A stretch of DNA of 64,000 nt from Halalkalibacter wakoensis JCM 9140 (GTDB taxonomy: Bacteria > Bacillota > Bacilli > Bacillales > Bacillaceae_D), in the NCBI RefSeq assembly GCF_000513095.1, contig NZ_BAUT01000007.1, forward strand, positions 41,607 through 105,606, written 5' to 3'. This document shows, piece by piece, positions 24,735-33,800 of the stretch (position 1 is the stretch's first letter; each line of letters starts with the position of its first letter). The translations under genes were made by a program, and so were the position numbers. Below the pieces are notes generated by a model, which was given only the letters and a program-made list of their open reading frames with translations, was not told the origin of the DNA and did no database searches.

Positions 24735-26023
24735 ATGAAAATACTCATTAAAAACGCAATGATTTTGACAATGAAACAAAATCAAGAAATAGTTGAAGGG
24801 GATATCTTGATTGCTGACGATCGCATTATTGACATTCGAAAACATATACATGTTCAGGCAGATGAAGTCATTCAGGCAAACGGGATGGTGGCCATGCCAG
24901 GGCTTATCAATACTCACCAGCATAGTCCAATGAGTTTATTACGAGGTTTTTCTGACGATTTGAAATTGATGGATTGGCTCAAAAAGAAGATGTTACCAGC
25001 AGAAGCGAACATGACTCCAGAAGATATTTATTGGGGATCAAAATTGTCAATGGCCGAAATGATTAAATCCGGTACGACTGCTTTTGCGGACATGTATATT
25101 GAGATGGATCAAATCGCACAAGCGGTCACTGAAGTTGGAATGAGAGCTTCACTCACGAGAGGGTTGGTTTTTTAGACGATGATGGGGGAAAAAGGGTAGC
25201 TGAAGCGATTGATTTAATTGAACGTTGGTCAGGTAAGGCTGAAGGTAGAATTACAACGATGCTTGGACCACACGCACCGTATACCTGTCCACCAGAGTCG
25301 CTGCAGGAAGTCATTACCCTCGCAAAAGAGAAGTTGATTCCTATTCACACTCATCTAGCCGAAACAAAAGAAGAAGGAAAGAAAATAAAAGAAATTTATA
25401 ACCAGACTCCAACACAATATTTATACGAAAACGGGCTATTTGAACAAACGCATGTATTGTTAGCTCATGGAGTTCATCTTACCCTTAATGACATTTCTTA
25501 TTTAAAAGGAATGAATGGTGGTGTTGCTCATAATCCCATTAGCAACCTTAAGCTTGGTTGTGGTATCTCACCTATAATGGAACTAATAAATGAGAAAATT
25601 ACGGTTGCTCTAGGTACCGATGGGGCTGGAAGTGCCACCACTCTTGACATGTTCGAAGAAATTAAAACAGCTGCATGGTTACAAAAGCTTCGGTTTGAAG
25701 ATCCAACTACACTTCAAGCATTTGACGTCTTAGAAATGGCGACCCGTCATGGTGCAACGTTACTAAATATTGACGAAAATGTCGGAACTTTAGAGGTGGG
25801 CAAGAAAGCAGATATTATTTTAGTTCAGTTAAACAAACCACATCTACAACCAGTCCATTCGATATTGTCTTTGTTAGCTTATAGCGCTAATGGGGCTGAT
25901 GTTGATACGACTATCATTAACGGGAAAGTGGTGATGAAAAATCGCAAGCTTTTAACAATTGATGAAGAGGAACTGCTGTTTGAAATAACCTCCCGCTCAA
26001 AAAGAATTGTTGAAGATATTTAA
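24735..26023 (+). pseudogene. mtaD: S-adenosylhomocysteine/5'-methylthioadenosine deaminase, frameshifted
   Basis: Two frames together encode one amidohydrolase of about 430 residues. The first (24735-25175) has 'NTHQHSPMSLLRG' with the metal HxH; the second contains 'LGPHAPYTCPPES', 'IHTHLAET', 'LAHGVHL' and 'LGTDGAGS', all typical of MtaD/SAH deaminases. The break is in a T6 run at 25169-25174; one extra T restores '...RGLVFLDDDGGKRVAEA'. This may be a real frameshift, a sequencing error or slippage. The enzyme would convert SAH to S-inosylhomocysteine. GGAGGGATAAGT precedes the ATG. Confidence 0.85.
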
Positions 26024-26109
26024 AAAGAAGATTAACCGATCGTTTTGGTAGTCGGTGTTACAATGATCATTTTTGTGCTTGTGATATATTCTTTATTTCA
26101 GTCATTTAA

Positions 26110-26148
26110 AGGTGTGTTAGCAATAGTGAGTTGCTAAACACCTTTTTA
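26110..26148 (+). terminator. Terminator after the deaminase gene
   Basis: AGGTGTGTTAGCAA/TTGCTAAACACCT stem followed by TTTT. Confidence 0.8.
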
Positions 26149-26249
26149 ATTTCAGATATAAAGAAAGTTCGACAAACAACAAGAAAAAAATGGAAATCTA
26201 TGGTATGATGGTTAGGTTATTATTTTCATAGATTTAAAAGGGGGACTTT

Positions 26250-27434
26250 ATGTTGAAAAAAAGTTTGTTTCTTATCCTATTTTCTGCTCTTGTCACATTG
26301 GCTGCATGTGGTACAGAACCTTTAGATCAATCTGAAGTGCTAAAAAGATCCGTTGAGGCAGTCAAAGAGTTAGATAGTTATTCCGTTGAAATGGATATGG
26401 CTCTTTCAATGATGGGCATGGATACAAATATGATTGTTACAGGAGATGTGACGCATAATCCTGATGCTATGTATTTGAATATGAAAATGGGTATGACTGG
26501 CATGTCTATGGACTTTGAAGCATATGCCATTGATGATATCGTGTACATGAGTATGTTTGGTGAATGGATTAAAGTCGATGCTAGTGAGATGGGACTAGAT
26601 GACTTTGATCAATTAAATGAAGAAGAAATGCGCAAGTTATTGGAATTTAGTGAAGAGTTTACAATGGAAGAGCAAGATGATGTATATGTGTTAACGATCT
26701 CCGGTGAGGGAGATGAATATAGTGTATTAATTGAAAACTATATTAGTTCAGGTATGGCTGATTTTAACGAAGATCCAGCTGTTGATGACATGCTAGAGAC
26801 GATTCAAGTGAACGATTTCTTTCTAGAGCTTCATATTGATAAAACAACGTTTATGCAAACAAAGCAAACATTTGAGGCTGATATGGTCATTGAAGAATCG
26901 GGTATTACGATGCCAGTAACCATGAGTGGGACTGCACTTATCTCGAATGTTAATGAAATAGAACCAATTGCAATTCCAGACGAAGTCAAGGAAAATGCAG
27001 TGACTGAAGATGAAGCATTATTTGATCTTGAACTGGACGACGAATTATTTGGAGCGTATGAAGAATTAACTGTTGAGGAAATTCAAAAGCGTGCTCCGTT
27101 TACGGTGCCAACGGTTGAACAATTTCCAGAAGGCTATGTTCTAACAGAAAGTTTATTTGACGAATCAATGGAAATGGTTATGATGAGTTATGAAAAGGAT
27201 TTTGACAATGGATTCATGTTTTCCGTTCTTCCAACAGAAAATGAGCCTTCTTTTAATGAGGCAATGTTTGAAGGTGAAGACATAAACGTCAATGGTCAAC
27301 CAGGTACTCTCTACGATATGGGGCTCTTTATAAGTCTTAGTTGGGAACAAGACGGTTTATTATTTGAATTAGCCGGTAGTGGTGAAGACTTAACAAAAGA
27401 AGCATTTTTGGAGATTGCTGAGAGTATAAAATAA
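26250..27434 (+). CDS. Lipoprotein with LolA/LppX-like domain and DUF4367-like C-terminus
   Basis: A 394-residue exported lipoprotein. The signal sequence ends in a lipobox LAAC with the lipidated Cys at residue 20. Residues 25-235 resemble the DUF6612/LppX-like fold ('SVEAVKELDSYSVEMDMALS'), rich in Met and acidic residues. The last 120 residues ('PFTVPTVEQFPEGYVL', then 'SLSWEQDGLLFELAG') look like the DUF4367 domain found in sporulation and anti-sigma proteins. The function is unknown; it should sit on the outer face of the membrane. GGGGGAC precedes the ATG. Confidence 0.78.
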   Translation: MLKKSLFLILFSALVTLAACGTEPLDQSEVLKRSVEAVKELDSYSVEMDMALSMMGMDTNMIVTGDVTHNPDAMYLNMKMGMTGMSMDFEAYAIDDIVYMSMFGEWIKVDASEMGLDDFDQLNEEEMRKLLEFSEEFTMEEQDDVYVLTISGEGDEYSVLIENYISSGMADFNEDPAVDDMLETIQVNDFFLELHIDKTTFMQTKQTFEADMVIEESGITMPVTMSGTALISNVNEIEPIAIPDEVKENAVTEDEALFDLELDDELFGAYEELTVEEIQKRAPFTVPTVEQFPEGYVLTESLFDESMEMVMMSYEKDFDNGFMFSVLPTENEPSFNEAMFEGEDINVNGQPGTLYDMGLFISLSWEQDGLLFELAGSGEDLTKEAFLEIAESIK

Positions 27435-27440
27435 AGAGCT

Positions 27441-27476
27441 AGATCGAACCTGAATAAATCAGGTTCGATCTTTTTT
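27441..27476 (+). terminator. Terminator after the lipoprotein gene
   Basis: AGATCGAACCTGA/TCAGGTTCGATCT, a perfect 13-bp stem followed by TTTTT. Confidence 0.93.
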
Positions 27477-27555
27477 GCGACATGAAACCATAGTCGTATA
27501 AACAAATGAACAAAGTAAATTCTAATGGTAGGTACTTTGAAAAGGAGTGAGAGTC

Positions 27556-27780
27556 ATGAGTTACGAAATTAGAAACATGATTATCGACGATGGATTTGCT
27601 GGAGAAGAGGCTGTAACAGCTGACTTTTTTCAAAATAACAAAGAATATAGTGTTACTTTTAATAAAGCAGATCTTGAAGTGATAAACTCTTGGATGTTTG
27701 AAGAAGAAACATCACTTCCAGCAAATTTGTCTGATGAGATGATTGAGTCATTACGAAATGAAGTTAGAAAGCGGATTTAA
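27556..27780 (+). CDS. Hypothetical protein (74 aa)
   Basis: A 74-residue protein starting MSYEIRNMIIDDGFAGEEAV, then alternating strands and a C-terminal helix (SDEMIESLRNEVRKRI). The ATG at 27556 has AAGGAG eight bases upstream and is better than a GTG at 27547. No family is recognised and no membrane segment is visible. Confidence 0.6.
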   Translation: MSYEIRNMIIDDGFAGEEAVTADFFQNNKEYSVTFNKADLEVINSWMFEEETSLPANLSDEMIESLRNEVRKRI

Positions 27781-27903
27781 GTTAGAAAATGTTTTTATAT
27801 TAATTGGACTTACATTCCGTTATTAAAAATTAAAACATTCACGTAATTTTTAGTGAAATAATGGATTGTATGTCCTTTTCCTCTGATGAAAGAGCGCCGT
27901 TTT

Positions 27904-28263
27904 TTACGCATTTTTCTTCATCCCTGAAAAATATTTATTTATATATTCTTCCACAGATTGCTTTAGTAAATGAGGGAAAAAACGCATCTCGCTACGGTAT
28001 CCTCGACATACTATTAGGTACGTATAAACCTCACCGCTCTTCCCCTGCTCATATACGGTTAATCCATTTTGGAACATTTCTTTTTTTACAGCCCCCAAGT
28101 CTTTTCCGATTTCGGTAATAATTTGTTCGACAAACTGAATATATGGTTCATTAAATTTTAAATTAGCTTTTCTTAAATAAAGTAGATCACGTTCTAATAC
28201 TTTTCGTACCAAAGGTAAGTGGATGTATTGACTGGCCAGGAATTCTTCGTTTTTATTTAGCAT
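27904..28263 (-). CDS. YhjD-like hypothetical protein
   Basis: A 119-residue helical protein. It resembles B. subtilis YhjD in length and in the order of segments ('LPLVRKVLERDLLYLRKAN', 'KFNEPYIQFVEQII', 'DLGAVKKEMFQNGL'). The function is unknown. The ATG at 28263 was preferred over upstream in-frame starts that would add a hydrophobic, poorly conserved extension; its Shine-Dalgarno sequence is weak (GGTGGTG). Confidence 0.6.
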   Translation of the reverse strand: MLNKNEEFLASQYIHLPLVRKVLERDLLYLRKANLKFNEPYIQFVEQIITEIGKDLGAVKKEMFQNGLTVYEQGKSGEVYTYLIVCRGYRSEMRFFPHLLKQSVEEYINKYFSGMKKNA

Positions 28264-28431
28264 ATAAAACACACCACCATTTTTATTTCTCATTATACAG
28301 AATATATGTTCGTATTTCAAATAGAAAAGAAGGGAGTAAAAAATACTTGCCATGGTAATTAAATGAAACTATGATGAACTTAATTAAATTTAAGTGGATA
28401 TTAGTTTACATAATAATGGTTATGTTTAATT

Positions 28432-28459
28432 AGAAAGAGTCCCTGCGTTAGGGACTCCT
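28432..28459 (-). terminator. Terminator after the 41-residue gene
   Basis: On the minus strand AGTCCCT-AACGC-AGGGACT is followed by CTTTCT, directly after the stop codon of the small gene. Confidence 0.65.
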
Positions 28460-28463
28460 TATC

Positions 28464-28589
28464 TTACTTTTTATGATCTTCTAACTCTGCATCGACCTTT
28501 GAAATTGTAGTGCGTTCTTCTCCATTTCTAGGTTGAGCAGCATCTTTGCTCTCGATCATATTACGCTTTGATTTAGAACGTTTACTCAT
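28464..28589 (-). CDS. Very small hydrophilic protein (41 aa)
   Basis: An ATG with AGAGGTGAT seven bases upstream opens a 41-codon frame starting MSKRSKSKRNMIESKDAAQP, with a basic N-terminus and an acidic C-terminus. It is followed within 10 bases by a terminator, which supports it as a separate gene. Many short hydrophilic Bacillus proteins of this kind are spore-associated; no family can be named. Confidence 0.55.
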   Translation of the reverse strand: MSKRSKSKRNMIESKDAAQPRNGEERTTISKVDAELEDHKK

Positions 28590-28692
28590 TGTATATCACC
28601 TCTTTTGATCAAAGTAAAGGACAGGTATATTTTTTACTAGCTCTTCGCTTTTATGTAGTTGTGGAAACAAAATAAAATTTAAGAGGTGAGCT

Positions 28693-29445
28693 ATGACACA
28701 TTTTTATCATTCATTGTCAGCTGAAGTCTATGATTTGGATAAGCCAATAGGTCATTCGTTTGGAGATGTTGAATATTACATCGAACGATTAGCAAGTTGT
28801 ACAGGGCCTATTTTAGAACCGGCAGTTGGAACAGGAAGAATTTTGATTCCGTTGTTAGAACAAGGTTTTCACGTTGAAGGGGTGGATAGTTCACCTGAGA
28901 TGTTAGCTATATGTGAAAAGCATTGTAAAAATAGGGGGCTCTCACCGGCTCTTATGAAAGCCAACATGGAATCTTTTACATCATCTACAAAATATGAAGC
29001 GATTATCGTTCCAACTGGTTCCTTTCTTTTGCTCCATAAACGAGATGCATCTATTCAAGCATTGAATAACTTTTATCAGCACCTGATTGATGGAGGCAGA
29101 GTAATCATTGATCTGTTTTTGCAGACAGATCTTGTCTTAGAACAACCAACAACGAAAACATGGAGAACGAACCAGGGTGATTTGATTACATACGAAAGCA
29201 AAACGATAAAAGTCGATTACTTACATCAGTATACGATCTCTCTTGGAAGGTATGAAAAATGGAAAAATGGAGCTTTAATCCAGACAGAATTAGAGCAATT
29301 TCCATTGCGATGGTACGGGATAGATGAGTTCAAATTAATTTTAAAAGAAGTAGGTTTTCAGAACATCGTAATCTCGAGTGATTATCAATACGGTAAAGAA
29401 CCGACAAATGCCAATCAAACGATTACGTTTGAAGCAACTAAATAA
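28693..29445 (+). CDS. Class I SAM-dependent methyltransferase
   Basis: A 250-residue methyltransferase. Motif I is 'ILEPAVGTGRILIPLLEQG' (residues 38-56), motif II 'VEGVDSSPEML', and motif post-I 'ANMESFTSSTKYEAIIVPTGSF' is typical of small-molecule methyltransferases of the Methyltransf_25/11 type. The substrate is unknown. GAGGTGAG precedes the ATG. It stands alone, closed by two terminators. Confidence 0.82.
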   Translation: MTHFYHSLSAEVYDLDKPIGHSFGDVEYYIERLASCTGPILEPAVGTGRILIPLLEQGFHVEGVDSSPEMLAICEKHCKNRGLSPALMKANMESFTSSTKYEAIIVPTGSFLLLHKRDASIQALNNFYQHLIDGGRVIIDLFLQTDLVLEQPTTKTWRTNQGDLITYESKTIKVDYLHQYTISLGRYEKWKNGALIQTELEQFPLRWYGIDEFKLILKEVGFQNIVISSDYQYGKEPTNANQTITFEATK

Positions 29446-29520
29446 TGTTTATCATAATGGATTTTGCTATAGTGTGTGTATTACTATGTTTCTAATATGA
29501 TAATGCTTTTTCAGAATAAC

Positions 29521-29558
29521 AAAGCCGTTGCTTTAATAAATGAAAGCAACGGCTTTTT
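29521..29558 (+). terminator. Terminator after the methyltransferase gene
   Basis: AAAGCCGTTGCTTT/AAAGCAACGGCTTT, a perfect 14-bp stem followed by TT. Confidence 0.85.
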
Positions 29559-29582
29559 GACGTGTGTATACGTTGTCCGTTG

Positions 29583-29644
29583 TGCACCTTAACCAATCCG
29601 TTAAACGGGATTTTTTCGCATTCACTAAGGTGCATATTTATAAA
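29583..29644. repeat. Inverted repeat enclosing a second terminator
   Basis: TGCACCTTA (29583-29591) and TAAGGTGCA (29636-29644) are perfect 9-bp arms. Between them AATCCGTT/AACGGGATT is followed by TTTTTT (29595-29618), a second plus-strand terminator. Confidence 0.5.
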
Positions 29645-29688
29645 AACCGTTCGGGAAATACCTATTAACCCTACTATAAGATAAGCAA

Positions 29689-30093
29689 TTATTGTTTTCT
29701 GGGAATGATAAAACCGTTTTGTATCCGTTCAAACCCGATACGTGGATAGTATTCCATTGCATTAGGTGCTGATAATAAAATGAGAGCGACTTCATCTGTG
29801 ATTTGCTCATGAACAAGTCTTACTAGTTCAGTACCGACACCTATATTTTGGTAATTTTGCTTAACGGCTAAATCAGATAAATAACAACAATAGCTAAAAT
29901 CGGTTATGGCTCTAGCCACTCCAATTAATGTTTGGTTGTCCCACGCTGTAATGAATAAATCTGAATGATGGATCATTGATTTTAACCTTTCTATGTCGTC
30001 AAAAGGTCTCTTAATCCCCGATTGCCTAAAAACTGCAGATAGTTCGACGGGATCCACTTTTTCATTCAATTTGTACGTGATTTTCCTCATCAT
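29689..30093 (-). CDS. GNAT-family N-acetyltransferase
   Basis: A 134-residue acetyltransferase. It shows the central strand 'LSDLAVKQNYQNIGVGTELVR', where Q-N-I-G-V-G-T replaces the usual R/Q-x-x-G-x-G/A acetyl-CoA loop, and the C-terminal 'YYPRIGFERI' typical of GNATs. The substrate is unknown. It is divergent from a MocR-type regulator, which may control it. AAAGGAGTGAT precedes the ATG. Confidence 0.82.
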   Translation of the reverse strand: MMRKITYKLNEKVDPVELSAVFRQSGIKRPFDDIERLKSMIHHSDLFITAWDNQTLIGVARAITDFSYCCYLSDLAVKQNYQNIGVGTELVRLVHEQITDEVALILLSAPNAMEYYPRIGFERIQNGFIIPRKQ

Positions 30094-30197
30094 TTATCAC
30101 TCCTTTTGAATTATATATACACAATACGTGTTGTTTGGCATTTCGGAAAGATCCAGAAGTGTTATAATTAACCATGCCAGATAAAGGGGGGATGTTG

Positions 30198-31604
30198 GTG
30201 ATTGAAATTACTCCGTTTTTAGATACAAACAAAAAAGAGCCTTTATATGTTCAGCTTTACAGTTATTTCAAAAATGAAATTCAGAAGGGAAACATGAAAA
30301 CGGGAGAAAAGATCCCTTCAAAAAGAAATCTTGCTAGACATCTGGCCATCAGCCAACATACTGTTGAAACGGCATACGAGCAATTAATTGCGGAAGGGTA
30401 TGTGGAAAGTAAGCCAAGAAAGGGGCTGTATGTAAATGAAATACTTCAAGATTCATTATTAATACATCAGTCAAAACCGAATGTATGGGACCGTTCAAAT
30501 CATGTCGAGAACGATGATGAAATTGATTTCAGCCACGGACAAATTGCTCTTGAAGAATTTCCGTACAACGTTTGGAAAAAGATCGCAAATGCTACTTTTT
30601 CAAAAGAACAAGATTACTTATTAATAAACGGGGATCGCCAAGGGGAGTTTTCATTACGAGAGCAGATAGCTCATTATTTGTACCAATCACGGGGGGTACG
30701 TTGTGTTCCTGACCAAATTGTCATTGGTGCAGGAACGCAATATTTACTTGGTTTGTTGATACTAATCTTAGGGAGACAATCGATTTTTTCAATTGAAGAT
30801 CCGGGTTTTCATCGTACAAGAGAGGTTTTTTACGATCAAGGTGTAACAACCATTCCTATTTCCCTAGATGAACATGGAATGAATGTGGAAGAATTAAATA
30901 AAAGCAATGCTTCCATTACATATGTAACGCCTTCACATCAATTTCCTATGGGGATTGTGATGCCCATCAATAGGCGAATGGAACTGATTCAATGGGCAAA
31001 AGAAAAGAAAGCGTTTATAATTGAGGATGATTATGATGGTGAGTTTCGTTACAAAGGACGTCCGATTCCCGCTTTACAAGGTTTGGATTCGTCTGGGCGT
31101 GTGATCTATTTAGGGACGTTCTCTAAATCTTTTTTTCCTTCCATTCGTATAAGCTATATGGTGTTGCCACCTTCTCTTTTGCAGATCTATCATGAGCGGT
31201 ACACAATTTACAAGCAAACGGTTTCACGTTTGCACCAAATGACCATGTTCAATTTTATGAAAGAGGGGCATTGGGAACGACATTTACATAAAATGAGAAC
31301 AACGTACCGAAGAAAACAAAAGAAATTGCTTGAAATGATCCATTTTTTTCTTTGTAAAGATGTTGTGGTCATAGGGGCAGATTCCGGATTGCATATTTTA
31401 TTATCCGTTCATAACGGAATGACCGAAAACGAATTAATTAATGCTGCTAAAACAAAAAAAGTAAAGGTATATCCAACATCCATTTATTTTGCGACTCAAG
31501 ATCCTAAAGATCAACCAATGGTCTTGCTTGGATTTGGAGGGTTAAGTGAACCCGAAATGGAAAAAGGAGTAAAATTACTAAAAGAAGCATGGAATATAGG
31601 CTAA
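30198..31604 (+). CDS. MocR/PdxR-family regulator (GntR HTH fused to an aminotransferase-like domain)
   Basis: A 468-residue PLP-dependent regulator. The N-terminal GntR winged helix ('YVQLYSYFKNEIQKGNM', 'KIPSKRNLARHLAISQHTVE') is followed by a fold-type I aminotransferase domain with the PLP lysine in 'LGTFSKSFFPSIRISY' and the Asp in 'IEDDYDGEFRY'. MocR proteins control PLP, taurine or GABA genes; no pdxST is nearby. Several starts are possible (ATG 30192, TTG 30195, GTG 30198) after AAAGGGGG; the GTG has the best spacing. TATAAT at 30163 is the likely -10. Confidence 0.88.
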   Translation: MIEITPFLDTNKKEPLYVQLYSYFKNEIQKGNMKTGEKIPSKRNLARHLAISQHTVETAYEQLIAEGYVESKPRKGLYVNEILQDSLLIHQSKPNVWDRSNHVENDDEIDFSHGQIALEEFPYNVWKKIANATFSKEQDYLLINGDRQGEFSLREQIAHYLYQSRGVRCVPDQIVIGAGTQYLLGLLILILGRQSIFSIEDPGFHRTREVFYDQGVTTIPISLDEHGMNVEELNKSNASITYVTPSHQFPMGIVMPINRRMELIQWAKEKKAFIIEDDYDGEFRYKGRPIPALQGLDSSGRVIYLGTFSKSFFPSIRISYMVLPPSLLQIYHERYTIYKQTVSRLHQMTMFNFMKEGHWERHLHKMRTTYRRKQKKLLEMIHFFLCKDVVVIGADSGLHILLSVHNGMTENELINAAKTKKVKVYPTSIYFATQDPKDQPMVLLGFGGLSEPEMEKGVKLLKEAWNIG

Positions 31605-31741
31605 TCTGTTTTGCAGGGAGTTTTAGTCCAAGGCAGCAGACTGAGTTAGCCATGCCTTTTCCTACTACTGAGGCAGCACCAAAAAATGACTGCTAGGTTT
31701 GACTTTAAGGTGAAGTGGTTTTTATGTAAGAAGCAGGTCAA

Positions 31742-32668
31742 TTAACCTTGCTTCAAGTAAAGCGTTGAGTTCGTAGTGATATAATGATCTAAAATTAACA
31801 CTTTAGATGAAAAAGAATGATGTTCGTTAAAAGTGTTTAAGAAATCGTGATAAAAAGCAACTAGCTCCTCAATTAATTTAATGTTTTCGTCCGTAAATAA
31901 TCCAGAACGATTAATCAATACATTGTTGTATTTCTTTACTAACTTACTTGTTTTCTTGAGGATTTTTCTAGCTTCTTTCATATGAATCACATCATTTGCA
32001 AGCAATTGAGAAAAGTCTTCTAAAATCTTATGATTGAGCTTAGCATTTACTTTGTTAAACGGAAGAGGTTCTTGTTCAAAAATAAACTGATTTAACATAA
32101 TCAAATCCGATTGTATAGGTTCGTCTAAAAACTTTAAATAAATGCGCAATGTGTTATATGAATCATACATGGGGTGGTGCTTTTCCCCTATAAAATCGAG
32201 GCCATATAATTGTAGAGCTGATTCAACCGATGCATTTGTTTTGGACACGCGTTTTGTAAATATCTCCTGAAAGTCGACATAACGTTTTTCGATTTTTGCT
32301 ATCGTCGAACTTGGAATCCCGTGTATGCGTGAATCAACTTTTAGGCGATGTAAATCACTAGGAGACCACGAAAAGAACCTAGATTTCTTTATTCCACCGA
32401 CCCATGTTAAAAATTGTTCTAAAACTTGTTGGAATGAACTAGCATCGGCTAAATGTTGATTATCAATGCCAGTTAACTCTTTACAGAACTCACTTAAAGG
32501 TTTAGTAGATAAAGGTTTTATATATTCATCAAACGTTAAAACTTCTTTGGTTTGAAGGTTATATTTTACCGCACCTAACCTAATGGCTTCCATTGATTCA
32601 AAAGACATACCCTCATCCGAACAAAGCATTTCGAAATCAAAAAAGATAAATTGTTTTAATTCCGCCAT
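31742..32668 (-). CDS. DEDDh-type 3'-5' exonuclease
   Basis: A 308-residue protein with a DnaQ-like exonuclease domain in residues 1-180: 'FIFFDFEML' carries the D-x-E pair, 'FFSWSPSDLHRLK' the second Asp, and 'HHPMYDSYNTLRIY' the HxxxxD motif. The remaining 130 residues are helical with a lysine-rich part and have no recognised domain. It may process DNA or RNA; KapD and exonuclease-like proteins in Bacillus have similar N-terminal domains. AGGAGGAAAAAG precedes the ATG. Confidence 0.8.
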   Translation of the reverse strand: MAELKQFIFFDFEMLCSDEGMSFESMEAIRLGAVKYNLQTKEVLTFDEYIKPLSTKPLSEFCKELTGIDNQHLADASSFQQVLEQFLTWVGGIKKSRFFSWSPSDLHRLKVDSRIHGIPSSTIAKIEKRYVDFQEIFTKRVSKTNASVESALQLYGLDFIGEKHHPMYDSYNTLRIYLKFLDEPIQSDLIMLNQFIFEQEPLPFNKVNAKLNHKILEDFSQLLANDVIHMKEARKILKKTSKLVKKYNNVLINRSGLFTDENIKLIEELVAFYHDFLNTFNEHHSFSSKVLILDHYITTNSTLYLKQG

Positions 32669-32821
32669 TTCTTTTTCCTCCTTCCCAACAGGAAATTATA
32701 TGGAAGAATCAAAGAAAAAGAAAGGACCAATTGATACCAATTCAAAAAGTCACGAAAAAAATGTATAAAAATGCGAGGCGAGATTAAAGTATATGATAGT
32801 ATTGTCCTTCATAATATGCGG

Positions 32822-32862
32822 AATCAGGTTATCTACTGAGGTGTAGAAAACCTGATGTCATT
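32822..32862. terminator. Hairpin between small frames near 32.8 kb
   Basis: ATCAGGTT-A-TCTAC pairs with GTAGA-A-AACCTGAT and is followed by a T-run only in the plus direction, although the annotated gene to its right is on the minus strand. Confidence 0.5.
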
Positions 32863-32863
32863 T

Positions 32864-33289
32864 TTATTCCGCTGTATCATCTATTTCTGCTAACAATTCA
32901 TCGATATTTTCTGTGAATGTAAAAAAGAATGGAGTTTTCTCTTCGTCGAAAACGAGTAAAAGGGAAGAATCATTTTCCGGTATTATAAAAATGACTTCTT
33001 GAATGCTTGAGGTAACCCATTTGTTCTTTATATGAATTGAGGAGTTAAATGGGATTCTGATTAATTTTCCTTTTTGAGGCATAGGCTTAAATTTTTTGTA
33101 GAGCTCATCAATATTAGTAAGATAACGTTCCGCTTTAGTAAGGATTTCTTCAGAAACGGGAATCGTTTTCGTGATTTTATCTAGTTGTAGGTCGTACACT
33201 TCGACGTAACCATCCTCATTACTTTGAGCATAAACAGGAATGGTTGCAAAAAGAAATAAGAGAACAAAAATGAGTGTTTTCCTAGTCAT
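32864..33289 (-). CDS. Secreted hypothetical protein
   Basis: A 141-residue protein with a signal peptide ('LIFVLLFLFATIPVYAQS', likely cleaved after YAQ or AYA-type site near residue 21). The mature part is soluble and acidic at the C-terminus and has no recognised domain. A near-perfect AAGGAGGG precedes the ATG. It is divergent from a small membrane protein, with an imperfect palindrome of 58 bp between them. Confidence 0.68.
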   Translation of the reverse strand: MTRKTLIFVLLFLFATIPVYAQSNEDGYVEVYDLQLDKITKTIPVSEEILTKAERYLTNIDELYKKFKPMPQKGKLIRIPFNSSIHIKNKWVTSSIQEVIFIIPENDSSLLLVFDEEKTPFFFTFTENIDELLAEIDDTAE

Positions 33290-33306
33290 AAAACTTTCCC
33301 TCCTTC

Positions 33307-33364
33307 TTAGTTACTGTATCCAGATTTAGATGTTTTACGCACATCTAACATGGATAGTAACTAA
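33307..33364. repeat. Interrupted 58-bp palindrome
   Basis: Arms TTAGTTAC, TATCC and TTAGATGT pair in order with ACATCTAA, GGATA and GTAACTAA, 21 paired bases with short internal loops. TTTAGATGTT occurs again at 33367-33376. It lies in the upstream region of two divergent genes. Confidence 0.6.
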
Positions 33365-33471
33365 CATTTAGATGTTGCTTTGTTCAAGTTCTATAAATTA
33401 CCATTTTTTTGACCAAATTAAAATTGATCTGTGGTACTATGAAACAAATAGAAGCAGTGGAGGTTTTAAAC

Positions 33472-33651
33472 GTGGATGATTTGATTCTTCTAATTACAAT
33501 TATCGGCAGTTTGGTCATTTTCGCTTGTTTTGCTTGGATGTTTGCCTCGTTAGGGAAACGAATGAATTTAGAAGAAAAAAGATCAGGAAAAGGAATTACA
33601 TATACTACCAATCCATTTGCTGGTACTTCAAAACATACATACAAAAACTAA
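33472..33651 (+). CDS. Small single-pass membrane protein (59 aa)
   Basis: A GTG start with GTGGAGG eight bases upstream opens a 59-codon frame: an N-terminal hydrophobic helix ('LILLITIIGSLVIFACFAWM') followed by a basic, soluble tail ending TYTTNPFAGTSKHTYKN. The frame is open upstream to 33409 without a ribosome binding site. No family is recognised. Confidence 0.55.
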   Translation: MDDLILLITIIGSLVIFACFAWMFASLGKRMNLEEKRSGKGITYTTNPFAGTSKHTYKN

Positions 33652-33800
33652 AAAGACTTTCTCTTTTCAGTTAAAAATATCTCTAATTTAGTTGGATTCT
33701 GTCCTTTTAAAAGTACCCTTATATAGGGTGCTTTTTCATTTTTGCTATAATGCGATATACTTGATTCAAAACGTTATAGAATAAAAGGTGAAATGATTTG

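Noticed and set aside
26031..26140. Short hydrophobic frame after the deaminase gene (VLVVGVTMIIFVLVIYSLF...)
   Set aside because: No ribosome binding site; the frame ends inside the terminator and has no recognisable homologue. It may be a chance frame or a gene remnant.
32699..32767. 22-codon plus-strand frame (MEESKKKKGPIDTNSKSHEKNV)
   Set aside because: It has an AGGAAA-like site upstream and a hairpin with a plus-strand T-run downstream at 32822-32862, but the frame is too short and uncharacteristic to call a gene without conservation.
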